A stretch of 64,000 bases of DNA from positions 81,723,001-81,787,000 of the forward strand of contig CM032233.1 in the NCBI GenBank assembly GCA_019009955.1. Direction: 5' to 3'. Both the position numbers and the translations under genes were made by a program. Positions 1-10,041 of the stretch are shown in pieces (within the stretch, counting starts at the first letter, position 1; each line of letters opens with the position of its first letter). The stretch comes from Riptortus pedestris. Lineage: Eukaryota; Arthropoda; Insecta; Hemiptera; Alydidae. The notes beneath the pieces are model-generated. The model was not told the DNA's origin. It worked only from the letters and a program-made list of their open reading frames with translations, and searched no databases.

Positions 1-940
1 TATACATTTAAGTTACGCACTTTAGATTCAAAATTCTTTCTTCTGGTCTCATAATTTCTTAATAATTACTTTATGCTTCAAAATTCCCTATTGAGTTCAA
101 GACAAAAGCTTTATCGTTTCACTCATGAGCAAAAATATCCATATGCCCAACAGACTCATGGGTAGAAGAGCAGGTAACTTATTAAATAAGCCTTCAGTTT
201 AGAAAAAGTTTTTGTTGTACAACGTGAGCCCTACCTTTATTAAGTTAGTTATTTGCATTTTCTCACCCCTTTGGTTGAAAACAAGAATTTAATTACTAAA
301 TCTGAATTGTTCTGGATTGTTTAGAATCCTCCACCAAGAACCCGTCCACTCGCAATTCAAAATACAATCACCTATGGAATGCTTGGAAAAAGTTTTTATT
401 ACTCAGGGGCCTGAATAAACAAAGTAAATTTCACACTAACGATAACATCTCATTTACTATTTTTCTATTTCTACCTTAGTGAGAACTCTATTTAAAACAA
501 AATAGGAAATGTGATATTCAGCGACTTAGATGCATTAAGTGTAACTACTAAGAGTAGAAATCGGAGTTTACTAAGGGATAAAATTGAAAAATTGTATTTT
601 AAAATTATAGAACATACCTATACATAACCAACAAGAATAATCATTTAAGAAACGGAACTCTGACTCTTAACACCGATGAACATCATGTAGGCTCTAATAT
701 TTTGTAACAGTCATGTGGGTTCCCAACCAAACACCACAATTAAATAAGTATAAACTTCCTTATTTGTTTCTACGCACCATTAACTTTTGTGAAGGTCTCA
801 CATTTTGTTAAACACCTAAAAATGTCCCAGTTCAAGACATTGTTTTTCTTTCACTCTCGAACGTTTATTAAAGAAAGAAATAATATTCCTAATCATTTCC
901 TTTGGAATAATGGGTTTATTTTCACATTCAGGGTAATCGA
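1..940. other. AT-rich sequence with no recognised gene
   Basis: Low-complexity AT-rich sequence with only short chance reading frames. I see no transposon terminus, RNA gene or protein motif before the HINE-like element that follows. Confidence 0.5.
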
Positions 941-1062
941 TTTTAGCAGACTTACCTTAAGGGAAATACGCTGTTGAGGATGTACTCATGACGCGATTTT
1001 CGGAAATTTTCTTCAAATTTCCATCGATCCTAGCCAGCAGATGACGAAAACAAGGTTGATTC

Positions 1063-1124
<62 letters not shown>

Positions 1125-1758
1125 TATATATTATTTTTGTGTGGTTGTTACTAAACTCGATATTTATTCTTTTTTATCTAAAAAGAAAGATCAAGATAAA
1201 TATTGCTATATATATTTATTCTCTATCTTGAATATTAACCGAGATATTTGTACTTTTCAGTTGTCAGCCTTCAGCAAACCCCCTCTCCTACTCATGTCAT
1301 ATCAACAATAAGCTGTTATATTATGAAGCACCATACACCTCCTTATTCTACTCTTAAATACTATATATTGTTTACATGAGAACTTTACTATACGAGATAC
1401 ATGCAAATATTCTCTGTTGATCCCCCCACCCGTCTTAAGTTTTTGGATTACTAGAATTTGAGTGATTGAAATCAAAATTAAAATGATTCGTCATAAATTA
1501 CAATACTTGATATAGACAATAGTTTCAAATAAAATTAATACGTTATATTCAGATATATTTTAGTGATTGTTTTTCTTTCCGGTGAAGAATATTTCTATCA
1601 ATCTGTTCAGCTCACAGGTAAAGATTTCTCATTACCGTTTGTATTTATTCACATAGTATTCACGGTGTTGTTAAGTGTTACCAGTATATAGGATTTATTT
1701 ATTGTAAACCTTCTCGTGGGAAATTTGCTTACGTCAGCATCTGCTTGACGGACTTTTT
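941..1758 (+). mobile_element. HINE-like (Helentron-associated) element, full length
   Basis: Complete copy. It starts at TTTTAGCAGACTTACC, followed by the conserved 5' block (GTACTCATGACGCGATTTTC, then CATCGATCCTAGCC) and a (TA)n tract at about 1068-1131. The conserved right half follows, with its CTCCTACTCATGTCATATC block. The 3' end is GTGGGAAATTTGCTTACG, a diverged hairpin (CGTCAGCA/TGCTTGACG) and GACGGACTTTTT. Subterminal inverted AGCAGATTTCC, 3' hairpin and central microsatellite match the known HINE/DINE-1 layout; the family assignment is inference. No coding capacity is seen. Confidence 0.7.
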
Positions 1759-1760
1759 GA

Positions 1761-1964
1761 AATAATAGTGGGCCTAGTAATGTGAAATATGTGTTATTGA
1801 GCGTTGTCCTTAGGAAGGGTAGAGTGGCTAGTCGTTTTTTCTGTATACATAAAATTCAAGTGTTTTGATATATGATAATATTCATTATAGTGTCGAATCC
1901 CCAAAAAAGGAGTTAAAACATATTTCATCTTCTTTCGTAAAAGTCTAAACTTACGAACTTGTGC
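1761..1964 (+). repeat. Segmental direct repeat, copy A1
   Basis: About 200 bp starting AATAATAGTGGGCCTAG. A diverged copy lies at 2857-3067 in the same orientation. Both contain AGTGTCGAATCCCC and CATCTTCTTTCGTAAAAG. The repeat begins directly after the HINE-like 3' end. No coding potential or terminal repeats are visible, so it may be a duplicated flank or an unknown interspersed repeat. Confidence 0.65.
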
Positions 1965-1991
1965 TTAAAAATTAAATGGTAGAAACAACGT

Positions 1992-2192
1992 GAGAGAAGT
2001 GGTAAATAATTCATTAAGGCAGAAAGTATTGAGAAGTAAACAGTTCAACCCCGATATGAGTCACAGTTCTGCGTTTATTGCTGTTATTTTATTAACATAT
2101 TATTATTTATTGTTAAATAACAGTGCGCATCTTTGTGGTATTTTAACTTGGAATTTGTGATTCCGGTATAAATGAATTCAATCCGAAGTAAA
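1992..2192 (+). repeat. Segmental direct repeat, copy B1
   Basis: About 200 bp (GAGAGAAGTGG through GAATTCAATCC) that reappears diverged at 5325-5527. Both copies contain CCCCGAT(A)TGAGTCACAG-type sequence and TTATTATTTATTGT. Each lies 150-240 bp downstream of a HINE-like 3' end (1758 and 5168), so element and flank may have been duplicated together. Confidence 0.6.
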
Positions 2193-2712
2193 TATTTCTA
2201 TTAAGGATGTAAATATAGAACTTTTCTATATTAATAGTAGGAATCTGCTAACTGCATACGAGCTGAAAATTGCTATGTGAAGGGCATTATGAGGGACAAA
2301 TTATATGAAATATATTGAAATGGAAATGAAGGTAATACCCGGTACGTATTGTTACATGGAATAATAAGGAACAAACATCCTCACTAGTTTCTTAATTGGG
2401 TGGCACAATAGCCTAGAGAAAGATGAGACTCGGGTTCTAGCCCCATTTAATGTGATAAGTTTTCCTAATATAAAAAAAAAAATTCAAATATTAATTTTAA
2501 TAGACAATAACTTCCTCAAATAACTTTAATAAAATATAGTGTTTAAATTTAGTAGTGTTTGGATACTTATATATAGTAATTTATAAGTCTACAATTTCTC
2601 TTATCCGGCCACCACCTGGTCCTATTTCAGGAATCTTCAATTTTATATTGGATCGAATAAATATCGTAACGATCACAAAATTTACAACAGCTAAAGCGTT
2701 CATTAACAAACA

Positions 2713-2713
2713 A

Positions 2714-2753
<40 letters not shown>
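2713..2753. repeat. (TG)n microsatellite
   Basis: About 20 uninterrupted GT/TG dinucleotides between AT-rich flanks. The open frame across it is only the repeat and is not a gene. Confidence 0.95.
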
Positions 2754-2754
<1 letters not shown>

Positions 2755-2856
2755 TGAATTTATTCATAATTTCAAGAGATTCCTTTTATATACATAGTTA
2801 ATGAATATTAGGAGCAGTGCCTAATATATGTCAACTTTTTTATAATTCTATATTTG

Positions 2857-3067
2857 TAATAATAGTGCGCCTAGTGCTGTGAAATATGTGTTACTGTTCG
2901 TTTTCTTTACGAATGGTCGAGTGGCTAGTTTTTTTTGGTCTTTTTTGGAAACATAAAATTCAAGGGTATTGATATAGTATAACACTAATTATAGTGTCGA
3001 ATCCCCAGAAAAGGAATTAAAACACATTTCATCTTCTTTCGTAAAAGACTAATTTTACGAACTAGTG
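2857..3067 (+). repeat. Segmental direct repeat, copy A2
   Basis: Partner of 1761-1964. It keeps GAAATATGTGTTA, GAGTGGCTAG, ATAGTGTCGAATCCCC and CATCTTCTTTCGTAAAAG in the same order, with substitutions and small indels. Confidence 0.65.
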
Positions 3068-3187
3068 GTGTTCTACATGGGAGAAGTGGGTGTTAACTGT
3101 AGTCTGAAATAGAAAATATACAAAAAGCTCCATTGGAATTAAAGCAGAAACAAATGTACAAAACAATAATTCTAGACCATTACTTTA

Positions 3188-4297
3188 TTAACCCCTTCAC
3201 ACCCAACTCAAATATTTTGACTAAAAAAAATTTGTTCATGTTCTATATGTTCACAGAAACATGGGAAAAATAGTGAAAAAAATCCTAATTTCCTAATTGT
3301 AATTTTATTGACAATTTTAAATTGTGTCCAATATATTGGACATCGGGTCTCAACAGGCATATTTTTTACAATTATTCTACTGATAAGGATTTGGATAAAT
3401 AAATAAAATACATTTTAGTAATATTTTTTTAAGTGATAATAAACAAATTTACATCATAGAAAGTTACAAATAATAAATATTGAACAAAATTTAACTGTGA
3501 AATAATTTAAAACAAATCCTTATTTTTGTAATGCACAAGTGGCATTTGCATTTAACACAATAAAATTTAGTTGTTTTTTTTTTGTGCAACCTTTCATTTT
3601 GCATCTAATTGTATCTTTTTTATCATCAATATCTGGAAAATGTTCAAATCCATCATTCCTAACATCAGAATTTGGTCTCACTTCAGCTCTTGCATTCTTT
3701 GCAAGGGGTTCTTCACTACTGAATTCTTCAAGACTAGGTCTTCCTCTTTTTTTTTCTTTCTATTTCTGAGGTAAAACTTTCAGCAATTTGCATTTTAAAA
3801 TTTAAAAGATCTAAAATATTGTTTATCACATCAAAATAATAATCATAAAAGTCAATAAGTAAATTCCTCCATAGAATAGAGGTATTAGTGAAATGCAACA
3901 CTTGAGACCCGATGTCCAATATGTTGGACATCCATATTTATTAGAAAATACAATAACCAGGGAAACAAATATTTTTTTTCATAAAAAACACGACTTCTAG
4001 AGGCTTCTGGCTACTTAGAAATAATGTTTTCACTTATATACATGCAAAATTAAATCTATGAGGCATTTATTTACTCATGGTTTTAATAGGTGAAACAGCA
4101 ATATCAAAAATTGGATGTTCAAATTGCTAGAAATGCCACTACAACAGATATAAACCAGAAAAAGGCTCACAATTGAAAGGTTAATACCTAAAATCATTAT
4201 TAAAATCGATTTTTCTGCCAAAGGACATCAATCCATGAAGATATAGCATTGAAAAAGGCATGTCCAATATATTGGACAGTGGGTCTGTAGGGGTTAA
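3188..4297 (-). mobile_element. piggyBac-like element 1 (TTAA-flanked remnant)
   Basis: TTAA occurs at both borders (3188-3191 and 4294-4297). Imperfect terminal inverted repeats follow: CCCCTTCACACCCA on the left, and CCCCTACAGACCCA on the right read inward. A perfect 18-bp palindrome TGTCCAATATATTGGACA lies at 3325-3342 and again at 4261-4278; a one-mismatch version lies at 3913-3930. Two of the three adjoin a CGGGTCT-type motif. The minus strand holds the C-terminal part of a piggyBac transposase. TTAA target and CCC-type ends are diagnostic of the superfamily. About 1.1 kb remains, so most of the transposase is lost. Confidence 0.82.
3491..3931 (-). pseudogene. piggyBac transposase C-terminal remnant, frameshifted
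   Basis: Minus-strand coding remnant that would have catalysed TTAA-specific cut-and-paste transposition. The first frame (3931 to 3734) ends in a lysine/arginine-rich segment (IERKKKRKT). The second frame carries RGRPSLEEFSS and then VRPNSDVRNDGFEHFPDI, which resembles the region before the C-terminal cysteine-rich domain. A third frame carries FYCVKCKCHLC followed by CFKLFHS and a stop at 3491-3493. That C..C..HLC cluster is typical of the piggyBac zinc-binding domain. Both frame changes lie at homopolymer A runs (about 3747-3755 and about 3573-3582). No DDD catalytic region is left. The cause may be old decay or homopolymer miscounting in the assembly. Confidence 0.8.
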
Positions 4298-4707
4298 CAG
4301 ACTGTTTATAAAACATTTTCCGATCCGTCTCATGAAGACTGAGTTTGCACATTAAAATTAGAACAAACCCAATTAGATCTTATTAATATTTAGTTAATTT
4401 TATAGTTCAATAGCATTAATTACGTCATTTATATTTTATTTGAAGCGTCATAAAGTTAAAATTTTTTGTATATGTTCAAATAACATAATAGCTGAGGTAC
4501 CTGGGATTTGGTCGGGAAATCATTGAAAACAAATAATGAGCACATGTGATGTTTATATAAGACATCATTATATGCACTTTTTATTCATTTTACAAGTTTT
4601 TATTAATATTTTTTGAACATTCTCCTCTTAATAATTATTTATGATTTGTTTCAGAAGCTTCCCTCTCTGTTAGTTGTCATTGTTTCTGTAAATTATCTCA
4701 TTGTAGG

Positions 4708-5168
4708 CTTTACCAGATAACGGAAATCAGCTATTGAGGTCCAACACATCACGAGATTTTGGAAAAATTTCCTCTAATTTGTAGTGGGGGGGGGGGTTAG
4801 TTTAGAGAAAGATAATTACAAATATTCGAAATACGAGTATCTCCAATGTTATGCGCCGGATCGAAAAAGTGTATAGAGTAAATCATATTGGAAATGCGAT
4901 GTTCAAATGTTGTTGTACAAACGTTTTCTCGAAATTGAATATTAACCAAGATATTTCTAAAATTGAGTATTCTGTCGTCATTAAACCACCACTCCTACTC
5001 ATGCCAAATTAACGAAAAGCTATTATATTAAGAGAGATTTGAAGCCTATGTACCAAATATTGCTCTCATTGAACTTTTACGTTTTGAGATAAATGCATAT
5101 ATGTGACGCACGTGGGCAATCTGATTAGTTAACGCAGGCCCTGCGTGACGGACTTTTATATTTTGGAA
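4708..5168 (+). mobile_element. HINE-like element lacking the TA tract
   Basis: Diverged copy. The 5' block is recognisable at AACGGAAATCAGCTATTGAG. The (TA)n region is replaced by a short G run near 4786. The right half is present (GCGCCGGATCGAAAA, CTCCTACTCATGCC). The 3' end keeps the hairpin ACGCAGGCCCTGCGT followed by GACGGACTTTTA. The extreme 5' motif is eroded. Confidence 0.6.
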
Positions 5169-5324
5169 CGGCGAGGACCTTTCGAGGCTTGTAAAGTCTT
5201 GAACAAGTAATTTCGCAGAAATCCGTTATGAATATTCGAAGATATATTAAACGCCAATGTGAAAAATGATTTAGTTGTTATATTATTAGTTAAATCAATA
5301 AACTTTCTCGCCTTCTTTCCACAA

Positions 5325-5527
5325 GAGAGAAATAGAATGCTATAGAATTCATTAAAGCAGAAATTAGTGAGAAATAGACAGTTCCGCCCCGATACGAGTC
5401 ACAGCTTTGTGTGTTATGGATCTCATTTTCTGAATACATTATTATTTATTGTGAAAAACGGTCCACATCTTTAGGATAGTTTAATTTGGAATTTGTGTTT
5501 CCGTTTTAAATGGATTCAATTTGATGT
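5325..5527 (+). repeat. Segmental direct repeat, copy B2
   Basis: Partner of 1992-2192, about 160 bp downstream of a HINE-like 3' end, as in the other copy. Confidence 0.6.
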
Positions 5528-5579
5528 TAATTAAAGACGGTTAAGGAAAAGAAGGTAATACCAGGTAAGTATAGTGACT

Positions 5580-5785
5580 TATTTAGATCATAATTCCCCC
5601 CCCCGCCTGAAAATTGAGATGAAATCGATTTCATTGATTTAATCATTTATTTTCCTTCTAACATTCCATGAACCAATTACAACATATAGAACAGTAAATG
5701 ATTTTAGGAAACTTTTATTTGTTATATATAGGTTTTAAACCAGATAAATTATTGAGTTAAATGAGAATTCAATGTTTGAAGAATC
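5580..5785 (+). repeat. Left ~200-bp direct repeat flanking the Penelope-like element
   Basis: Sequence from ATTTAGATCATAATT through TGAGAATTCAATGTTTGAAG is repeated in the same orientation at 6766-6979, just beyond the Penelope 3' end. The copies are close, with a few indels in a C/T run. This could be an unusually long target duplication or pseudo-LTR-like repeats. The hammerhead-like motif is absent from this copy, which favours a duplicated target. Confidence 0.75.
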
Positions 5786-6416
5786 TTTTAAAGAAACATT
5801 TATAACAGATTTTTTAGCTTTAAATCACAATCAGAGAAGTAAAAATAATAAACATAATACTCACATTTTATTGCAAAATAGTAAAAAACAATTAAAAGAA
5901 AACTTAGATAAAATAAAATTGCATCCGTTCTATTCATTCAACTATCACGCACAAATATATAGAAAACCGAAACTAATTTGTAATGAGGTATGTAATATAG
6001 CCTGGAAATATAACAATAAAATACAAAAAAAATTTAGTAGAATTAAAGATAAAGTAATAGAATCAAAATCTAAATATAATATATACGAAATAAGCTGTAA
6101 CACCTGCAATGGAACTTATATTGGTGAATCCTCGCAGCTGCTGAATAAAAGGTTAAAGCAACACTCAAAAAGTATAGACAACAATGAAAATAAAAATGTG
6201 TTGACGGATCATGCTATCTCCGGAAAACACACCGTCCATTTTGAAAAAGGTCAAATAATTGATAAAGAAAAAAATAATACTAAACGGAAAATAAAAGAGA
6301 ACATTCACATAATAAAAAATAGAAAAAGGGCAGTAAACAAAAAAAAACAGAAATCAAATACCTTAATCATATATTCTATACAATTTTATATTAAATTAAT
6401 AGACTTTAAATTATGA
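5772..6416 (+). CDS. Penelope-like retroelement GIY-YIG endonuclease domain (5'-truncated ORF)
   Basis: 214-residue frame with an ATG at 5772 that lies inside the left flanking repeat, so this start is probably accidental. Residues about 102-185 form a GIY-YIG endonuclease. The core is YNIYEISCNTCNGTYIGESS, then a RLKQH segment around residue 131, a TDHAISGKH segment around 146-153, and DKEKNNTKRK around 164-173. The C109/C112 pair with downstream histidines resembles the CCHH finger described in Penelope endonucleases. In intact elements this domain follows the reverse transcriptase and nicks target DNA to prime cDNA synthesis. No reverse-transcriptase motifs are present, so this is a 3' fragment. 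The lysine/asparagine-rich C-terminal tail after residue 185 may be degenerate. Confidence 0.85.
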   Translation: MFEESFKETFITDFLALNHNQRSKNNKHNTHILLQNSKKQLKENLDKIKLHPFYSFNYHAQIYRKPKLICNEVCNIAWKYNNKIQKKFSRIKDKVIESKSKYNIYEISCNTCNGTYIGESSQLLNKRLKQHSKSIDNNENKNVLTDHAISGKHTVHFEKGQIIDKEKNNTKRKIKENIHIIKNRKRAVNKKKQKSNTLIIYSIQFYIKLIDFKL

Positions 6417-6765
6417 CGCGAAGTAATCGAGTTCGAGATTGACTTGTAAATAATCGATTTTTAGTCAGCTGACTTAATCTACCTCTCTAAACGAGCACTT
6501 CAGAAATGTAAGTAGCAATTTATAATTATATTTAATAAATATATCATAGATGTAGGCACCTACTAATACAATATATAGCAAAAGAATTATTAAGGGATGT
6601 GTTAAATAAATGTTATTAATAATTTTTTATATTTTTTTTCTTTTAATAGGGATAGCCCCTGAAGAGGTGGCAAATAAGCCACGAAACATGTAGGGCAGTT
6701 TCAATAAAGTTACCACCGAAAAAAAAAAATTTTTATTGGAGACCATTGCCATAAAATTTAAAGAA
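5786..6765 (+). mobile_element. Penelope-like element, 3' portion
   Basis: Bounded by the ~200-bp direct repeats. Contents in order are the GIY-YIG frame, an AT-rich 3' untranslated region, and a terminal segment with CCCCTGAAGAGGTGGC and CCACGAAACATGTAGGGC. Related terminal segments recur at about 56572-56612 (minus) and 56728-56768 (plus). About 1 kb is retained and the reverse transcriptase is missing. Confidence 0.75.
6655..6696 (+). ncRNA. Hammerhead ribozyme-like motif in the Penelope 3' end
   Basis: Read in order: stem I GCCC (6655-6658); CTGAAGA (6659-6665), fitting CUGANGA; stem II GTGGC/GCCAC with a 6-nt loop (667-671 and 678-682 after 6000); GAAA (6683-6686); the self-complementary CATG (6687-6690); TA as the UH cleavage dinucleotide; and GGGC closing stem I (6693-6696). 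Penelope-like elements are known to carry minimal hammerheads with very short stem III, thought to act as dimers. One unpaired G (6666) precedes stem II. Activity is untested. Confidence 0.65.
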
Positions 6766-6979
6766 TTTAGATCATAATTTTTCCCCCTGAAAATTGAGCA
6801 TTGAGATGATGAAATCGATTTGAACTATAAATTTAATCATTTATTTTCCTTCTAACATTCTAAGAACCAATTACAACATACAGAACAGTAAATGATTTTA
6901 GGAAACATTTATTTGTTATATATAGGTTTTAAACCAGGTAAATTATTGAGTTAAATGAGAATTCTATGTTTGAAGCATT
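6766..6979 (+). repeat. Right ~200-bp direct repeat flanking the Penelope-like element
   Basis: Second copy of 5580-5785, starting ATTTAGATCATAATTTTT and ending GAGAATTCTATGTTTGAAGC. Confidence 0.75.
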
Positions 6980-7370
6980 ATTTAAATGCATTTCCATGTT
7001 TATGAAATTAGTTGAAGAAACTAAAAGCCTTCAATTTAATTTGAATAAATATATGTGGCTGATTTCATGTATTACCCTCTCTAGTGGGAAATTAAATTTT
7101 ATTTCGGACTGAATATCCATGCATTATAATTCCCGCTCGGTAGTCATTATCTCGCGAGTAGCATATTACACCCGATCCTATCAATTTACTGAGCTGTCCT
7201 CTTTATTGCTCAATAGCTTCCAGTAATGAAGATATGGCTTCAAAACAAATCAATAAAGCAAGTTTACGCTTCGCAATAAACGTCAAAGTGATCGTAAACT
7301 CTCAAAATATTTCACTTCATTTATATGTTCTAAAATAATTAGTCTATATAAAGGGGCAATTAAATATTCA
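6980..7370. other. Unique AT-rich sequence
   Basis: No element termini, protein motif or repeat partner recognised. Confidence 0.4.
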
Positions 7371-7373
7371 AAA

Positions 7374-7440
7374 AAAAATCGGTCACGAAAAGCTGCGTAA
7401 ACTAAGCACATTTCCCAAATGAAGTTTTACAATAAATAAA
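7374..7440 (-). mobile_element. HINE-like 3'-end fragment
   Basis: Contains GCTGCGTAAACTAAGCACATTTCCC and AAGTTTTACAATA in the reverse orientation (key pieces only). It is a short, mutated 3' terminus about 110 bp before the next full copy. Confidence 0.6.
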
Positions 7441-7551
7441 TCTACATATTGGTAACAATTAACACCACCATGAATATTAGGTAAATAAATACAAATGAGA
7501 AATCATTCAGTCAATTTTAATAAACTCCCCACGGAATGTGTCTGAATTGTA

Positions 7552-7975
7552 GAAAGCCCATCACGCAGGGGCTGCGTAAACTTAGCAGATTTCCCACGTG
7601 AAGTATTACAATAGATAAATTTCATGAGAGCCAAACAGTTACGAAAACGGCCGAGCTATCTTTTGGCGGGAAACTCACTTTCGTCCGTTACCCGCCCACG
7701 TTTAATAAAAATGAAAATATCCAAATATTCAAGATAGAGAATAAATGTATATAACAATATTTATAGAAAATTTAATTTGCAATAAGATTGATTCTATACA
7801 ACTTTTCGATCCGACGTATAGTAACGGAGATTTTCGAATTTTCGAAAATCCTCCCCTCTAAACAGGCCCGATTTAAACCATTAACGAACTTGATCTGTCT
7901 TTTTACGTAAAACGACTAAATATCAAGTTTGGCAACGATTAAACAATAATTGCGACCGCTAGAGTGGTAACAGAC

Positions 7976-8013
<38 letters not shown>

Positions 8014-8132
8014 TTTAGAACGGACCTCATTTTCGTCATCTCCTAGGTAGGATCGATGGACATAAAAATTTCGAAAATCGCGTCATGAGTACAACCTCAA
8101 TAGCTGATTTCCCTTAGGGGAAATCTGCTAAA
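7552..8132 (-). mobile_element. HINE-like element, full length (short 3' subtype)
   Basis: Reverse orientation. The 3' hairpin CACGCAGGGGCTGCGT is at the left, then GCAGATTTCCCACGTG, the conserved body (TTCGATCCGACGTATAG, CATTAACGAACTTGATC), a (TA)n tract at about 7978-8008, and the 5' block ending AGGGGAAATCTGCTAA. All landmarks are in order. Confidence 0.75.
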
Positions 8133-8174
8133 AGAACAGGTCAGCCAACCTCTTACTCCTAAATTTATAGATAG

Positions 8175-8690
8175 GAATATTGTAAACCGGAAAGAAAAAA
8201 AAATACTGTAATATTTCTGAATATAATATATTAAATTTATTGAAAACTATTAACTATATCATATATCGTAATTTTAAATGAATCAGAAAATTTTTTATGT
8301 CAATCACTCAAATTTTAGTAATCCATGTACTGAAGACGGGTCGGGGATCAACAGAACGTATTTACATATATATTTCATAAAGTAAAAGTTTAATGGAAAC
8401 AATATTTGGTATTTAACCTTGAAATAAAGTGGTTCATGATATAACAGCTTGTTATTAATGTGGCATAGGTAGGAGTGAGACTTTACGGAAAGCCGAAAAT
8501 TAAATCAAAATATCTCGGTTAATTTTCATCATACAAAAATATGTATAGAACAGCATTTATAGATCTTTCTATTTTCAATAAGACTGGGTTTATACAATTT
8601 TCCGTTCTGAGGTATAGTAACGGAGATATTCGAATTTTAGAAATCCTCCCTCCCACTGGTCTGATTTTAGCCATTAACGAAAAGAATTCT
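8175..8690 (-). mobile_element. HINE-like element, truncated
   Basis: Central to right-half sequence in reverse orientation (GTAATCCATGTACTG, GGTAGGAGTGAG, ATATCTCGGTTAAT, ATTAACGAAAAG). The 3' hairpin and the (TA)n/5' block are missing. Confidence 0.65.
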
Positions 8691-9155
8691 TCAAAGGATA
8701 GTGTAACATCTACTAATATTGTATTTCTTTATCTAATAAGAAGAGATTTTTCTTATTTTTATGTTTTATTAAATATAAAATACTCAAACGAGTAGTTAAT
8801 CGTTCTAATAAAAGAGATAAAATGCAATCTTAAATAGTTAATTTACTATTTACTCAGATTAATCAAAACGTGTCTTTTACTATTACTGGAATAGTTAAAG
8901 GAACCAAAATATACTTGGTTTGAAATAATTATTATGTTACATTAGATATGTGTGATTTGCAACAGTATCTCAGATATACGCTGAAAAAAACGACTTTAGA
9001 ATTTATAAGATGGAGGCCAAAAAAAAAAAAAAAAAAAAAAGTGTGAGAAACTAACTAAAGATCTCAGCTCATCATAACCGATACTTCCGAAATAATAGGA
9101 AAATTGATTTTCTTTAAATAATTCTAGAATAAATGCGTGCAATAAATACTATATA

Positions 9156-9303
9156 GGGGGCTCAGGTTGACCGTGTGAGTAATTAAATTAAGTCATTAAA
9201 TAAACTCCTTAGGCCCACCCTGGCTAGAACGGGTGGTAACCTGTAGATAACCCGTCCCAATTAGCCATAGTAGCATAAAGTGGACGTGAATAATAATAAT
9301 AAT
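9156..9303 (+). mobile_element. tRNA-derived SINE, internally deleted
   Basis: Starts GGGGCTCAGGTTGACC, jumps to the ACTCCTTAGGCCCACC region without box B, and ends in AAGTGGACGTGAATAATAAT. Same family as the complete copy at 57998-58230. Confidence 0.7.
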
Positions 9304-9428
9304 AAATACTATATACGTTTCAGAGTATCAAAATTATCCTTTTAGCAGATTTCCCTTAAGGAAAATCAGCGATTTTCGAAAAATTTCTTCAAATGTCCAT
9401 CGATCATACCCAGGAGATGACGAAAATG
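9223..9428 (+). repeat. Direct duplication, left unit (SINE 3' end + HINE-like 5' end)
   Basis: Nearly identical to 9719-9932. It runs from the SINE segment GGCTAGAACGGGTGG through ATACTATATACGTTTCAG to the HINE-like block ending GACGAAAATGAG. The two units are separated by the segment 9429-9722, which matches a third locus. Confidence 0.85.
9340..9428 (+). mobile_element. HINE-like 5'-end fragment
   Basis: TTTAGCAGATTTCCCTTAAG through CCAGGAGATGACGAAAATG, cut exactly at the junction with the inserted SINE-derived block. Confidence 0.8.
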
Positions 9429-9585
9429 AGATTAAAGGCTACGCTTTAACTCACATGGCTAACCTGAGCCCCTAATAATGAATGATTCATTTTATTTTGT
9501 ATTCGTATTTTTTATTTTGGGCGCTACAGCATTGTACTGAGTACTCGCAGCATTTTCAAGCATGCCAAACCTGTTGTTGTTACTC

Positions 9586-9626
<41 letters not shown>

Positions 9627-9722
9627 AACAATAACTCATTTTAAAAATAATTATTTGTATTTAAAAAAAAATCGAATACATATTCACTGAAAATACTCTA
9701 GAATCATTAACATGAACAATGG
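9429..9722. repeat. Duplicated block shared with 12083-12378
   Basis: Contains a reversed SINE 5' end (GGCTAACCTGAGCCCC), the unique sequence GCATGCCAAACCTGTTG, a (TA)n tract (about 9590-9622) and ATACATATTCACTGAAAATA. The block at 12083-12378 has the same order with few differences, showing duplication between the two loci. Confidence 0.85.
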
Positions 9723-9806
9723 CTAGAACGGGTGGTAACCTGTAGATAACCCGTCCCAATTAGCCATAGCAGCATAAAGTGGACGTGAATAATAATAATA
9801 ATAATA
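9719..9806 (+). mobile_element. tRNA-derived SINE, 3' part
   Basis: GGCTAGAACGGGTGGTAACC to AAGTGGACGTG plus an (AAT)n tail. It is the duplicated 3' end of the SINE at 9156-9303. Confidence 0.75.
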
Positions 9807-9841
9807 AATACTATATACGTTTCAGAGTATCAAAATTATCC

Positions 9842-9943
9842 TTTTAGCAGATTTCCTTAAGGAAAATCAGCGATTTTCGAAAAATTTCTTCAAATGTCCA
9901 TCGATCATACCCAGGAGATGACGAAAATGAGGTCCGTTCAAAA

Positions 9944-10000
<57 letters not shown>

Positions 10001-10001
10001 A

Positions 10002-10041
<40 letters not shown>

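Noticed and set aside
3734..3931. Independent small gene on the minus strand
   Set aside because: It is the upstream part of the frameshifted piggyBac transposase tail, not a separate gene.
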